A DNA stretch of 64,000 nt from Pohlia nutans (Eukaryota; Streptophyta; Bryopsida; Bryales; Mniaceae), in assembly GCA_022496805.1 (NCBI GenBank), contig CM040092.1, forward strand, positions 20,540,113-20,604,112. The letters run 5' to 3'. The notes below the pieces were generated by a model. The model made no database searches and had not been told where the DNA came from. It saw nothing but the letters and a program-made list of their open reading frames with translations. The translations under genes and the position numbers were made by a program. Positions 22,089 to 34,849 of the stretch are shown here, in pieces; position 1 is the first letter of the stretch; the number at the start of each line of letters is the position of its first letter.

Positions 22089-23638
22089 TTGACTACATTA
22101 ATTTCTTTTAAGCTATCAATTTTCAATCATCATTCAGAAGACTAATAAAGTATATGGAAAAATTCTAATCATCATAATATTTCCATGATTAGCAGGTACT
22201 GTGTTCCATTAACATCATTACATAAGTGCTTCTGTTTATTTATATTAGTGTTGGAAAAATAGTATGTGAGAGCCATAGTGAGTTTCTTCAATTTAAGTTA
22301 GTGAGTGAGAAGAAGCTTTTGAGTTTGAAGAAGAGTGTTCAAACTTAGAAGTGAGCAAGGGTTGAGAGGAAAATGACAGGCGGATTAGCGGGAGTTTTCA
22401 TCTCCACGATGGAACATGGATTAGTTTCAAACACCGTCAACATTGCAAAACTTGAAAACCGCGGGACACTCCGAGTTGCACGCCCCAGGCAACAATATTG
22501 TCTTCCGACACAGGGCTCTAGGAATGTGAAGCAGAAAGTCTTTAGTGGATGGGATGTCACTGGAGATGGATGCTTCAGAGAGTGGCTTCCGAGATTAAAG
22601 TAGAGATGGATTAGTTTCAAACAATCCGGAGGATTTGCTTGTGTACATTTTGAGCAGACGACGACGAGTATGAAGTTTTTTGATTGTTGCCGTGATACTC
22701 AGGTTGGTCTTTCTTCGACTAATCTTTTGCAATTGACTCGCACTAGCTCCAGTTGCAATTTAAATAGTTAGATCACGCTCTTGTAACTCATGGTTACTTC
22801 GAAAGAAGTCCGTCGTTGCTTCAATTTCTTGGTAATCTATACTGTTCGGTAGTCCCTTTACAATTCAATTCATTTCATTCCAAGGCGGTTGTGCTATGAA
22901 AATGTTCGGGAGCTCGAAACCCTTGCTGAAATTTAGACCAGAACGCATGTTATGATGTTGTGAGTAGTGTGACGATGCTTACGAGCAAGTTGAATTCATG
23001 ACACCTTTGAAATTGATGGTCAAAACACGTAATCAGGGTTACTAGGGTTTCTACTGTCGACGTTCCTTCGATTTCTGAGGCTCACAGATATTTGATGAAT
23101 TAGAAAGTCGAAGCTTCTAATTCTATGTAGTTCCAGTCTTGAGTTTCCCAAAACAATTTTCAAGCATGCATGACATGGCCCTCGATCTGTTCATTCAAAG
23201 CATTGTGGTCCAAAGTGATCTGTGACTGCCATGTCATACTTCATTCTAATGGAATACTGGGTGGCATGGAAATTAGGCCTACTTCTGCTAGTCTGTCCAA
23301 TATTATTGCACTTCCCTTTCTGTTTTGGCAAGTATCGTATGTCGACACGTACTGCATCTAGAATGGAATTGCGCAGTGAGATACTATTTCAAGTGATATT
23401 GAAAAAATGTAGATGTGAGATTGCACCAATAATTTCTAAAATGGAAATACCACAATAGCAACATCTCGATCATACATTTGACATCCGTCTGCACTGGTGA
23501 ATGAATTTAAGGTGAGAATTATACATACTTTACTCCCACAAAATCACTCCCGATGCTGCCAGTGTTATTGTGTTAGGAGCTATTTCATTGTGTACATTGT
23601 CGTTTTTTTCAGTGAACGTACGAGGACATTTCGACGCG
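22089..23638. other. 5' region of the TnpA-like gene
   Basis: No coding exon is certain. A 76-residue frame at 22373-22603 (plus) has no recognised features but could be an upstream exon. The promoter and 5' UTR of the downstream gene should lie here. Confidence 0.35.
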
Positions 23639-26600
23639 ATGGTGACAATTCAGGCAGATAGTGAGGTATGAGAATGTTCCTGCTTTGATTTTTTGAATTC
23701 GGTGTTTGTTGTCACTCAAGATAGAAGTTTAAGCTTCAGAAACTTTGCGTATTGCAAATTTTGTCACAATTTTTGAGAACTTTGCAGTTGAGGTGAATTC
23801 CATACTATTAGACACAGATACATAAACACGTCACAATGTTGATTAATTTATAGTTTATAGTACTGTTATATTGAATGTGATTGAGCTTGTGTGTTACAGA
23901 TTTTGACTCCAACGACATGGAATATGCAACAACCGTCAGTGGATACACAACATGATCAAAGACCGCCGTGTTTCTTTGATGGAACAACTAGCGCTAGAAT
24001 GACGCAGCACCCACAATTTCCTCAAAATCCGTTTGTTTTTCCACCGACCTGGGCACAACAGATCATGTTCCCACCCATGCATGGCATGAATCCAACTAGT
24101 CAGTGTTTTCCTGCCATGTACGATAAAAGCTTGGGAACACCAGGGCTACAGCAAGCACCATTGAACAGCTCGCAAGTTGATGCAAGCAGAATGCCCTCTG
24201 GAAAACAGTATAGGTCAGAGTCAATGCCGCACACGCCTGTTCCAATGTACCATCCAGCTGCTTCCAGCTCTTGGCATCAAAATATTTGCCCTTCATATGC
24301 TCATGAGCCAATAGCTAATGCTACTACTTCTACTGGAATGAGTCAAGTGTCCTACGTTGCCACACGGCCCACACCTGTTAGTGTTCCTATGGCGGCTGTC
24401 AACAACACGTATTTGAACCCCCGAGGAACAAATGGCAAGTTTGTTTCACCAAGACTTATTGGCTCACGAGGTATTTCAGAAACAAAATCAGGATCTACAT
24501 CGGGTGAAGCAGTCGGACCATCAGGATCCAATACAGGAGGAGATCCTGTCCCCAAAAATACCATACTGTCACGTCGAAACACCGAAGAAGCTTCGTTGTT
24601 GTCGATGAGGAGGAGGGATCAAAGACGTGAGCTCACGGACTACATGCAGCATCGTCAACATTCAAGCACCGAACGCCACACAATTCGTACAGACAAGAAT
24701 GGAGAGCCTCTGGTGCTAAAACAAGTGTTGAACAACGGCATTCGAGACATTGCGGGAAGAGTGTTAGATGTGAGCATAATCCACTTCTCAGAGCATCCGT
24801 TGTTTTGCTTTGAGCTCATTCAACATGACCTAGATCGACAGTTCTTCTTCGAGCCACCTCTACGAGAGAACTATGTGAAGGACTTTCTTCAAAGTGCGTT
24901 AGGTACTGCACGATGTCAGTGGAGAAAGCACTGGAAGAAGACCGGATTGAGGCACAAGAACTGTCCCGAGCGAAGATTTCCTGCACTGGTCTCGTACTGG
25001 TGTACACCTGCAGCAGAGTTAGAGAGTTTGCGAATGCAAAGGGCGAGGAAGCTTAGACGAAGGACGGAATGTTCAAATGTACCAACAACTGATTCAACAG
25101 CCCCCAGAACTGCAACTGGCGATGAAACTGTGGAGGGCAGCGAACCAGGCACCATTGACAAAAACTACGTCGCCCCCGAGAGTTTATTTGGTCCAGGGAT
25201 GAACATGGACTCTTGTAACAAAGACAGGACTTCGATTTGTGAACAGATGCGCTCCGTTGCTGTTGTTGCAAGATTGGCGGATCCATATGATGATCTGGAG
25301 ATCCCTCCGCAAAACTACTATGAAGATGAGGTTAGTGAAAAGCAGTGATTTTTTATTCAATTTTCCGACGTAGCCAACTTTTTTCACGATACTATGGTGA
25401 TAATTGGGTGATACTCAGTGTTACCATGATGATACTTGGGTGATACTCAGTGTTACCATGATGATACTTGGGTGATACCTAGGCAAAATTTGGCAACTCA
25501 TCTAAAATTTTCCTAAGTATTTGGCTATTTTTCCTCTCATATTTTCAAAAATCCTTCATTAAAAGTAGCCACTGTTTTTCAAGTGTAGCAATTGGGCTAT
25601 TTTAGCTGAAAAGAAAATAAATGGTGAAAAGCCCTTGATAAAGACCATATATTGTATTACTTAGGGATTCAATGTTTGACTTTCACGCCATGCTATGTAC
25701 AAGGATAATAAATACTATGTTCAAAATTTTCCATCACAATAGCAATGTCTGTCGTCAACTCTTCAATTTCTTATTATTTGTGTTAGCAAATGATATAAGA
25801 TTTGTTTTTTTTCGGCTTAACAGAATGATGACGAGGAGAACGACGAAGATGAAGAAACCTTCGGACCGGCAGATGAGAATCTACAGAATTTGATTCATCA
25901 TAATCACTCTTACGAAGCGGTTGGGAGTGAGAAAGAGAATGCAAAGACGACGCCCAATGTCTCTCCAACGCGGGATGCAGACAAGACATCCAATGATTCC
26001 CTTGTAGGATATGCTTCAAATATTAAGGTAAGTCTGGTTTTATCTTGGAGCAACCAAGTTTCTCTTCAGTAGTTCATGGTCTAATCTCCGAAAAGCAAAC
26101 CACCTAGAGCGTCATCAGTGCTTTTTCAGTGCTTTTTACAAAGCATTTTCAATGTGATGTTTGATTTAAATTGTAATGAGAGAGGAAATTGATATGTCAA
26201 CGTTTCCAACATGTATATAAAACACATAGTACAAGATGAAAGCAATATTGTAAACAAAAAGCTATCAAGAGCACTAGAATAGCTATATCATCAGTGGTTT
26301 TAATGACTCACCAAGGACTTTTCTAAATGGTAAATAACACTTTTTTGGTATAAATTTTTGGATAATTGAATGAGAATGATGATCATGTGAATGAAAAATT
26401 GAAAAAAATACACTACAAATTGTTCTTCGAATGAAAATCATGACTTTCTTGTCTCTATCTACTCTCCAAAGGACTCTAAAAAACAATCAAAAGTAGGCGG
26501 GGTTGGTTCGTTTTTCGGAGAATGGACCCTTCAGTTATCCCGTAGGATTTGGCTATATTTCTGAGGTAGGCTAAGTTTCGTTTGTCAAATGAATAATCAA

Positions 26601-28455
26601 AATTTCGCTTCAAAATATTTCACTGACTTGCATATAGTTACCGCCTCGACTGTCAAGTATGTGCTGCAAATTGTGCTTCACAGGTTGGCACCCGTCGTCG
26701 AGAACAAGAAAATGAAGGCATGGTCAAAGTGTCCGCAACGGAGCTACAGAAAATTCAGCAGAAAGTACAAGACCTGGAAACGAAGTTAGCCGACTGCTTG
26801 CTTCATGAACAGAACACGAGGAAAGAATTCCTCACGACCTTGAGGAGAGAATATGAGCACAGTCGGGATGCACAATACAAAATGCCGAAGACAATGAAGA
26901 TGATGAAAATCTCCCCTGAAGGCACAGTGTACGTCCCCAATAGGAAGCCGACAGCCATATCTTCCATCCTACCTGCTAGTGGACAAGTGAATGCGAACTC
27001 GATTCAGGAAAGAGCTACCGCTGTGCATGACTTGATGGGCAGTCCCGCAAGCGTTACAAACCGAGAAGATACACCTGAAGGGGACCGCACTTGTAGTGAT
27101 TTACAAACTCTCTTCAGAACTCATAGTGTCGGACCTACTACGTGGAGAGGTGCACGTACTGCTGTTGGTGCACATGCTGTAGACTCCGGTCAATTGACTG
27201 GCATGGAAGATACCAATATGAGTTCGCGGAGGTCACCATCGCCCATTGGGCAGGAATTGATCGCACCGGATACCAATTTATGTGCACGGAGGTCGGGGTA
27301 ACCCATTAGACAGGAATCAATTGCGCCGGATTCTGCACATACGGTTAGTGAAAACAGCTTCGATACGGCGACGCCAAGTGTGCAGGCAACGCTGCCAGTA
27401 CAGGAAAATCAAACGGTCACTATGTCTGAACCGACTTCAGAGCAGACTGAAGCACCTAACGTTCCCCTCAGTAACACCAACGGTATGTTACACATTATCA
27501 TGCTACAAATGACAATGTGAATACAGTCTATTTAGCTTGTTTCAATTGCTCTTGTTTACTTTATTATGATATGAGCCATCACATGCATATATTTTGAAAT
27601 CTATTTGATTTTTTCATGTATCCTTATACAAGTTTGCAGTGCACAACTAATCCTTTTAGGGGTGTGCTTGCACAGGAGAGCGTCAGAAGCGGCCATATCG
27701 TAGGCGGAATGCAGGAGATGGAGCTCCTAAAGCAGGTCCAAAAGGCCAGAAGAGAAAGCAAGATCATCCTGGTGTCCAGGTAGAGGGCGGCATGTTAGTC
27801 GACCTTGGTCAGGATGGACATACAAATGGCTCGGCGGTAGTACGCCCTCAGAAACAGAGACAGAAGAAGAGGCCGGCACGGTTTGGTGAATTTCAAGTTC
27901 CAAAGCAAAACCTCAAACCACGCACAGGACAGGTAAACTATCCTTTTGAAGCTAGTTACTCAAGTTAAATTTTTGTCATCACAATTCATTGTCAATAGTC
28001 GTAGGTAATTAGATATATTTTGTTTAATTGTGTTCGTATGCTAATTATTATATATTCATGATATGAATACAACTGGACGTAAGTATTATGTTTTGTTGGT
28101 TGTGAAATTTCAAAGCATCGGCTTGTCCTGTACTCATAGGATCCATGATCCGCAGCTCGCAGTGCCGCTCCACATCGATGTATGGATCCTTCATCCAGAA
28201 CACCCAGGAAAGGCTATCGGGAAGGGGAAAGCTGGTGTGAGTTGGAAGACCCCAAAATCGAAGTCTTTAACATCCATTATCTGCGAAGTTGGCGCACAGT
28301 TGGTCATGGTCGAGCAAGTGCTATATCCAGACATTAAGCCGATGTATCAAGCACATCAACTTCATTTGGACGTGTTGGAGGACGCTCTTAACTCGGCATT
28401 TGTGAACGATTGCTGGGTGATGTGGGGATCAAATTATTTGCTGCCGGTAGACTAA
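23639..28455 (+). CDS. TnpA-like protein of the CACTA element, six exons, one in-frame TAA
   Basis: Exons 23639-23665, 23900-25330, 25824-26027, 26684-27482, 27676-27932 and 28156-28455 join in phase through GT-AG introns (about 1,005 residues). Only one codon breaks it: TAA at 27299-27301, residue 760. Exon 2 has a Pro/Ser/Gln-rich leader, then FEPPLRENYVKDFLQSALGT and RCQWRKHWKKTG (near residues 325-358), matching the Ptta/En/Spm domain (Transposase_24). Exon 4 adds a coiled coil (LQKIQQKVQDLETKLADCLL) and two copies of a ~23-residue unit around ARRS-PI-QE-IAPD. Exon 5 is basic; exon 6 is a conserved C-terminal domain ending WGSNYLLPVD. Such proteins bind subterminal repeats and assist TNP2. 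The stop falls in the second unit where the first has TCG, so it is probably a recent point change. The exon 6 acceptor is the least certain boundary. Confidence 0.85.
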
Positions 28456-29658
28456 GTAAGTCTATTAATAGACGTTGTATAGGTGTATATATATACTCTT
28501 GCCATCCGTCCTGCCACTTGCATACACTGTTTGTTATATAAGTAAATGTATGCCCTGTTCTGGTGGATTACCGAAATTCTTCCCTTGATTTGAGTGCAAT
28601 GTTTTGATTACTTTTTTGTCTAATGTGCAGATAATCAATTGATGGATGGAGTTGTTTTCTAACCATCAGGTTTGATGTTGGCTTTTTGGAAGAAAGAAAT
28701 GCGATGATATTTGTTGAAGTTTCACGTTTAATGTTGGCTAAACACTTGGAAGGACGAAATGGGATTATTAAACAAGTTTCTGGAAATTGACGATCAATGC
28801 TAGCAGTGTGGAAGGAGAATCTTGAATGAGACAAATTCAAGTGCCAGATCCATGCGATTCTACTAAGTCAAAGGGGTAGCGTTGAAGATAGAAGGTCGTG
28901 GATAATAAGCCCTTTTCCAACCTGCTAGCCATATGTATAGAAGTATGTTGTCAACAGTTTGTTTGAAGAAAGTGAAGATTACTGCACTGTATAGGTCTGT
29001 TTCTTCCTTCAGTTGGTTTCTATTGGAATGAAATATACTGATGTATTTGCAATTTTTTTTTGGGTTCCACTTTAGTCATTGTAGATATTGGTCAACTGAC
29101 GTGGTCCTGTGTCGTAGTTTTGTGTAGAAGTGTTGTGTTGTAGGTATCTGTTATAGTTCTGAGTCTTAGATTATAAAAGCAGACGTTGTGGTTTTGTCTT
29201 GTTTGTAGAATTTAGCTTTGGCATGATTTGTTTCATGCTCATACAAAGCCGTAAAAAATGTTATATGCTCTGTGTTTGTTCTTGTACCAAGAACAGTCAC
29301 TGTTATGGCAAATGTAGTGTGCTCCTGAACGTATAAATAAACTGTGTTAAATGAAATTATGTCTATATTGCCACACTTCAGCAAACTCAGAGACATTGGT
29401 CTCATATGTAGTTGTGTACTGGTGGCTTTTAAATGCAAATCCAACGATCCTCCTTTAATCCCAAATGAGATCTAACAGCTGAAATTTCATTCTTTCAACG
29501 AATGACGCCCACAGACGTGTCACTCATAGGAGTGGAAGATGACTCATTGCAATTACTATTCAGACAACAGTGGTAACGAACAAAATGGGCACACGTGGTT
29601 GCAGAGCACATGAATTCGTAAGGCAAGCAGACGGCAGTGCACGGGAGAATCTCAAACC
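28456..29658. other. 3' region of the TnpA-like gene
   Basis: 3' UTR and spacer. TTAGATGTTGGCT-like words repeat at about 28,670-28,740 (TTTGATGTTGGCT, TTTAATGTTGGCT). No exon is supported. Confidence 0.4.
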
Positions 29659-30084
29659 ATGTATCGAATGGCCCATGGAGAGACAAAATTTCCTTATTCT
29701 ACACTGGACAAGCTACGCAGAACAGTGACACGCAAAGCAGGTCAGATTAAACGTGCAGCTAACACATGCAGCCGCGTCGTTGCGGCAGCCAAGGCCAATC
29801 AAAAATTCGGAAATTCCATTTTCATAGAAGCGCGACGTCGAGTACAAGGGTTCCAGATGTTGGGCCCAAAACTAATTTTTCAGGTCGAGATCAACAACAT
29901 TCGGGCAGAAAACAAATATACGAGGAAAAAGTTCTGGGAGAAAGTTACCAGGAGAGCAAATCGACAGAATCGAAATGCATGTGTCTCGGAGAAAGTCTCT
30001 TGTCTGTTGTGGCCCATTCTAAGTCACCCCACTCGAGTGGGTAGTGCAAAAAATAACTCAGAATGTGGACGATATACTAGTTGA
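29659..30084 (+). CDS. Uncertain 141-residue basic frame at the right end of the CACTA element
   Basis: An open frame rich in Arg, Lys and Asn (for example RRTVTRKAGQIKRAANTCSR) ends 5 bp before the terminal repeat. It has no recognised domain. In En/Spm elements this position is non-coding and holds transposase-binding repeats, so the frame is probably accidental. The GC content is higher than in the flank. Confidence 0.15.
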   Translation: MYRMAHGETKFPYSTLDKLRRTVTRKAGQIKRAANTCSRVVAAAKANQKFGNSIFIEARRRVQGFQMLGPKLIFQVEINNIRAENKYTRKKFWEKVTRRANRQNRNACVSEKVSCLLWPILSHPTRVGSAKNNSECGRYTS

Positions 30085-30088
30085 AAAA

Positions 30089-30107
30089 ACCAGCGTTTGC
30101 TCTAGTG
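30089..30107 (-). repeat. Right terminal inverted repeat of the CACTA element
   Basis: Reverse complement reads CACTAGAGCAAACGCTGGT, a 19/19 match to the left end. It is the presumed cutting site for TNP2. Confidence 0.9.
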
Positions 30108-30693
30108 TGTGCTGAAATATCAAGGCACAATCCTTTGAAGGTAGTAAGGATGATTCAAAACTTGAGATCTCCGTAGCCAGAGCAGTATGACACGTGTAGG
30201 AGAATTGATGAGCAGTGCACATTGTGGAGAAATATTTTCAGGAGAATGTGATAATAATTCATGGAAGCAAATTCAAAGATGACGTACTGCAGTGATGACT
30301 ATTCATATAATTTGTTGTTGCTGAGCCTAGTAATTATAATTTTGCACATGGAATCTGGCAGGTGCGTCTCTAATTTTCTTTCTTTACTTCTTTACTAGAT
30401 CAAGTGAGAATGCTAGCGTACACGTACCAATTCTCGAATTGTTCAAATCCTGTTATACAATGTCCACAATAAATTGTGAATTATATTCAATATGATTGGT
30501 CTGTTTGCAGATGTATGATGAAACCGATGTCAAACCATAGCCCATATCAAACCATGATCATTCTAATGATGAAACCGTCTTTAAAATACACTAGCAAACA
30601 CCCTGTTGCAATGCACCAACATTGCATTGGGAATGTGGGAATCAATTGGGAACACAAAAGGAACATAGGAACTTTGGGAACATAAAGAGAACT
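30108..30693. other. Right flank of the CACTA element, nothing recognised
   Basis: The first three flanking bases are TGT. No gene or element could be supported. Confidence 0.4.
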
Positions 30694-30785
30694 TGGGAAC
30701 ATGGTGGGAATGCTAGGGAATGTGATGCAAAGCTTTGGGGAACATGGTGGGAATGCTAGGGAATGTGATGCAAAACTTTGGGGAA
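30694..30785. repeat. Two-copy 43-bp tandem repeat
   Basis: GGGAACATGGTGGGAATGCT starts at 30,695 and again 43 bp later. Diverged GGGAACA units extend on both sides (30,625-30,800). Confidence 0.8.
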
Positions 30786-30932
30786 CATCATGGGAACTGT
30801 GGAAAACGATTTGAGAACATGATGAAAAATTGGATGAAATGTATGGATGTAAATGTGGATGATTTTGTGACATGATATTGTGACGGATACCAAGCAAGGT
30901 AGTGACATGGTATTGTGACGCTTTGTACTTAA

Positions 30933-30993
30933 CCCTTAAACGTCAAGAGGCCCTGGACGGGGCAGCCCGGAAGGCATCTAAATTTTCGGAGGG

Positions 30994-31026
<33 letters not shown>

Positions 31027-31336
31027 GAAAAAAATGAAAAAAAAAAAAAAAAAAAACGACTCTGCTGGCCACTGTTGGCCAGCGCTGTAGCACTGTGGCA
31101 CTTTTCAAAAAACGACCTCAGCTGTCCCAACCTCAACTCCTGCTCATTTTGATAACTTTGATTGCTTGCCAATGTTTCCACAATCTCCCAAATGAGGCAC
31201 AAATTTGGAATCTAGATCGTTTTTTCAGTAGCTTTCCAACGCACCAATCCTCGCTTGATTTGGTTGAGAAAATCCACTTTTTTCTTCATTATTCTCTCAT
31301 AAATAAGCCCATGGGGCTTACTTTGACGTTTAAGGG
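30933..31336. mobile_element. TTAA-flanked MITE (element d)
   Basis: 404 bp between TTAA at 30929-30932 and 31337-31340 with perfect 14-bp ends CCCTTAAACGTCAA. It contains two long A tracts (about 30,993-31,054) that create a meaningless polylysine frame. Non-coding. Confidence 0.85.
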
Positions 31337-31340
31337 TTAA

Positions 31341-34260
31341 CAGGCCTTTCATGCATGTATCTAAACCAAAGCCTCTTTCTTTATTGTCTGTACTAACATT
31401 TTGACATTTATGTAACTTTGTGTTGCAATGGCAGGTTTTATCAATTATGGGTCCGTTTTAGAACCTTTTAATACCTGATTACTATTTGTCTGAACCTGGC
31501 TATGGGACCATTTCCTCATTGATTATGCTCCAGCTAGTGGACATAAATAGGAGCCTATTGGTTACTGATTTTGAAAAATTATAACTTATTCTAGGAACAT
31601 CCAAAAAATATGATTTCAACTTTGTTGGTCTTTATTCTCATCTGCCTTTCAGCAAAAAATATGCCTCATATTTTCTCATACATACCATATACCACAGCGC
31701 TTAAAGGGGTGGGTTTAGAGCCCTCTACCTTATGACTCTCTGGATTCGTTAACCCTTAAGCGTGCAAGGAGCCATGTGGGGCCATGTTTGATCATTTTTT
31801 AGTCAAACATTGATTTTCACCTAGTTTTTAACTTCAAATGAAAATGGTCTCAATTAAGAAAGTGTGGGAGCTATCTTTTACTTTCTAGTCCAATTCACGA
31901 TTCTTCAAAATAGTTAAAATTGCGTTTTTTAAGCACTTCAAAGCTCACAGCCCTAAAATTCCAATATACACTGTAGAAAACGTTTTTCAATCGAATTTCT
32001 TTTTATATAAGCTCAATAAGCATGGCACCTACACCTTGTTGTTCATCACTATTATTTACATTTTCCCTTAAAAAATCATATTATTAGGCATTTTGTAAAC
32101 CACCAAGCTCTGCCAAACCTTTTAACTATTTGAGTGAACAAATAAGAGTATAATAAAGGAAAAGACATGGTATTAAAGAAAAACACAAGGTGACTTTAAA
32201 GATAACTCTATTATCATGCTCAGGTGTCCCCCGGCCCCTTCCTTTAGACTGTACATTTAAATACCGAATTGAAGACCACAAAAGTGTCAAAATGAACCAC
32301 TTCTTTAAACTTTAAACTTTAGTAATCTTGACCCTCTTACTAGAAACCCAACATTATAGAAATCTCATTGTCGTGACTTGCAACTACTTGATGTATTTCT
32401 TATAAGAATGAATTATTTGTTATGGATTCAGCCTCCATTTTCAAGGATTACATTTTTACCATTATTAGCTAAATAGGGAAACCACTTTAGAATGCTTCTT
32501 TATCACATCCCACGCAATCAAAGTGCTAGTGATTTTGAAGAGCCTTACCCGGAGCTTTATAATGTTAACACTGGCAATACAATACATGTTCGTATGTATG
32601 GGGTTGAACTATATGTATGATTTTGGCATCATGTGAGTGCATTTATATAATATAATTTTACATCATTTATTTACACATCATATTATGGTTTTATAATTTT
32701 AAAACCATACAAGTTACATTACAAAAGAATTATAATTACTTTGGCTTCCTAGAGAGTGATAATAGAGAGTTACATGGACCCAGAAGAAGTTTCTTACCCA
32801 AAAAATATATTTAAAAAAATGTTTCTGGAATATGCTGAAGAAGGGTCCTGTTGCAGCTTTATGCACCAATAGTAGGTCAAAAGCAAGGAGAAAAATTCCT
32901 AGTCTGGAAACAGCCTCAAAGACTAGAATCTCATACACCGAAAAGGTAATAAGTGTGGGCTTCAAATCAGTGTACTGTACAGTTCCTAGAAGTTACTTCT
33001 AAAAGGTCACTTTGCAGATACAACAACTTTACATCTATGATGTCTTCGACTCTTGGTATTCAATTGTAAATTAGTGTGAAATTTTGAAATTATGTGGATC
33101 ACGCTAAATCATACTTTTGGTGTTTTTTTAAAGGTGCTTCTGTTGGTTTAGGGTTTAAGGCTTAGTGTTGAGAGTTAAAGGAAGTTAAAGGGGGTTTAGG
33201 ATTTAGGGTTACAAGAGTGTCCTAGGGGTTTTAGGTATCCTTGTGTATTAAGTATCTATGTGATCTAAACATACGGTTGGAATCATCTTCTCGCAAGAAT
33301 TCTGAATACCCCAAGATTTTTTTGAAATTCTTAGTTATGTGAAAACCCTAATTTGCCCTAATTGGAGTTTGGGGTTTGGGGTTGATCTAAATCTGTCATT
33401 TTGGCTCTATCTCCTAGTCTATGTCTTCAGCAATCCTAACCATGGCATTCCTAGTGCAAATTATTGATCGTTGAGGTATGTTAATGCATTCCCAGTGCAA
33501 TCTAATGATCATTTCTACTGCAATGTAATGTTCATGATGATGTTAGAACAAACAAAATATACACATATCTCTAGCCTAAACAAATTTGCAGCCTAAACAA
33601 CTCTTAACATGCACAAATTTGTAGCACAAATCAAAATATGCACAAATCTAAAAAAATCCAAACAAGTCGCTTCCCAAACCTTCACGGTCTTATGAATGCC
33701 CTGCCACAAGATCAATATTGTGAAATTGAAACACATGGTTTGCAGGGGGTCGAAATAAATGCAAGTGGTTCCAAATGGCTAACAGTGGGTCTAGAATGTA
33801 CAGTAGACTCTTAGTAGCTAATGCCAAAGCAGCTAACAATATATGCATTCCACTAACATGACAATGAACTTAAATATCAAACTTGTTCAATGTGATGGGG
33901 ATTCTATTTGTAACGTAATTGATTCAAGCCAAAAAAAAGGTGAAACAAAGAGCTCTGAAATTGACAAAAAGCGGAGCGTGTATATATACCTGATTTTGCA
34001 TGTGACTGGTGATCGTGGTGGCGCACTTGGAAACTGAACACATCAAAGTCAATCTTCAATTCCATGAAATGATTCAATAACCAATTCCAGAACTGCAATG
34101 CTTTGAACTAATTCTAACAACGGATTACTCAAAAGCAATCTTCAAACAAGGCACTATCCACTTCAAACAAGACTCACAATAAGAGTGACATAGATACATA
34201 CATTTTAGCATGCATTTTAGCATGATATACATTTTAGCATACCAATTGTGTCAACCTGAC
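31341..34260. other. Gene-poor stretch with a lone TTAA-type end
   Basis: A left end TTAACCCTTAAGCG stands at 31,749 with no clear partner nearby. The next compatible right end is at 35,261 and its sequence beyond CCCTTAA does not match. Telomere-like GGGTTTAGGATTTAGGGTT words occur near 33,190. No coding exon is supported. Confidence 0.4.
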
Positions 34261-34846
34261 AGGTTTTAGGGTTTAGGGTTACATGAGTGTTCCCTCAAAA
34301 AGTACATACATATTTTGGGATTTTGAAGTGAACTACCCCGTATTTTCGAACATTGTGAATCCAAATATGTAAAACCATTTTCCTAATCTATCACCATTTG
34401 GGAGATATAGACACTTTGACTTTGAGGATTGGGGGTTGACTTTGTTGATGTTTAGAGTTTTGAACTTTTGAAGATAATTTACCCCCTATTTTAAGACATT
34501 GTGAATCTAGTGTCGTATTTAGTTTTTCCTAAAAATGTATGGTTTGAAAGTTATAAAGGTTTTAAGATATTTTGGTTTCTGCTTCATATCCACTTCTATT
34601 TTTGGAATTTGGGATATTTGAGGTGACCTACTCCTCTATTTAGGATTTTAGGGTTTAGGGTTACATGAGTGTTCCCTGAAAAAGTGCATAGTTATTTTGG
34701 GATTTTGAAGTGACCTACCCCTCCATTTTCAAACATTGTGAATCCAAGTATGTAAAAACATTTTCCTAATCTATCACCTTTTGGGAGAAATAGACACTAT
34801 GACTTTGAAGAATGGGCGTTAACTTTCTTGATGTTTAGAATTTGGG
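34261..34846. repeat. Direct duplication, ~200-bp copies 382 bp apart
   Basis: 34,261-34,464 and 34,643-34,846 are diverged copies. Both begin TTTAGGGTTTAGGGTTACAT and share TTTTGGGATTTTGAAGTGA and CCTAATCTATCACC. Confidence 0.8.
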
Positions 34847-34849
34847 AGT

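Larger units (their letters stand above)
8914..30107. mobile_element. 21.2-kb CACTA (En/Spm) transposon with dioxygenase cargo
   Basis: The left end is CACTAGAGCAAACGCTGGT (8914-8932) and the exact reverse complement lies at 30089-30107. Between them lie the two genes that define autonomous plant CACTA elements: a TNP2 transposase (minus, near the left end) and a TnpA-like DNA-binding protein gene (plus, near the right end). CACTA ends, TNP2 and a Transposase_24-type protein together make the family assignment firm. A third gene, a zinc-finger 2OG/Fe(II) dioxygenase, lies between them. The 3-bp target duplication expected for the family is not present (TCA versus TGT), so the ends may have recombined or the flank mutated. 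Younger MITEs and a Harbinger fragment are nested inside. Confidence 0.85.

Noticed and set aside
30902..31202. Polylysine (plus) and polyphenylalanine (minus) frames
   Set aside because: Caused by long A tracts within a TTAA MITE.
33170..34680. TTTAGGG words as an interstitial telomere
   Set aside because: Only one to three imperfect units at each place; consistent with chance in AT-rich plant DNA or with the local duplication.
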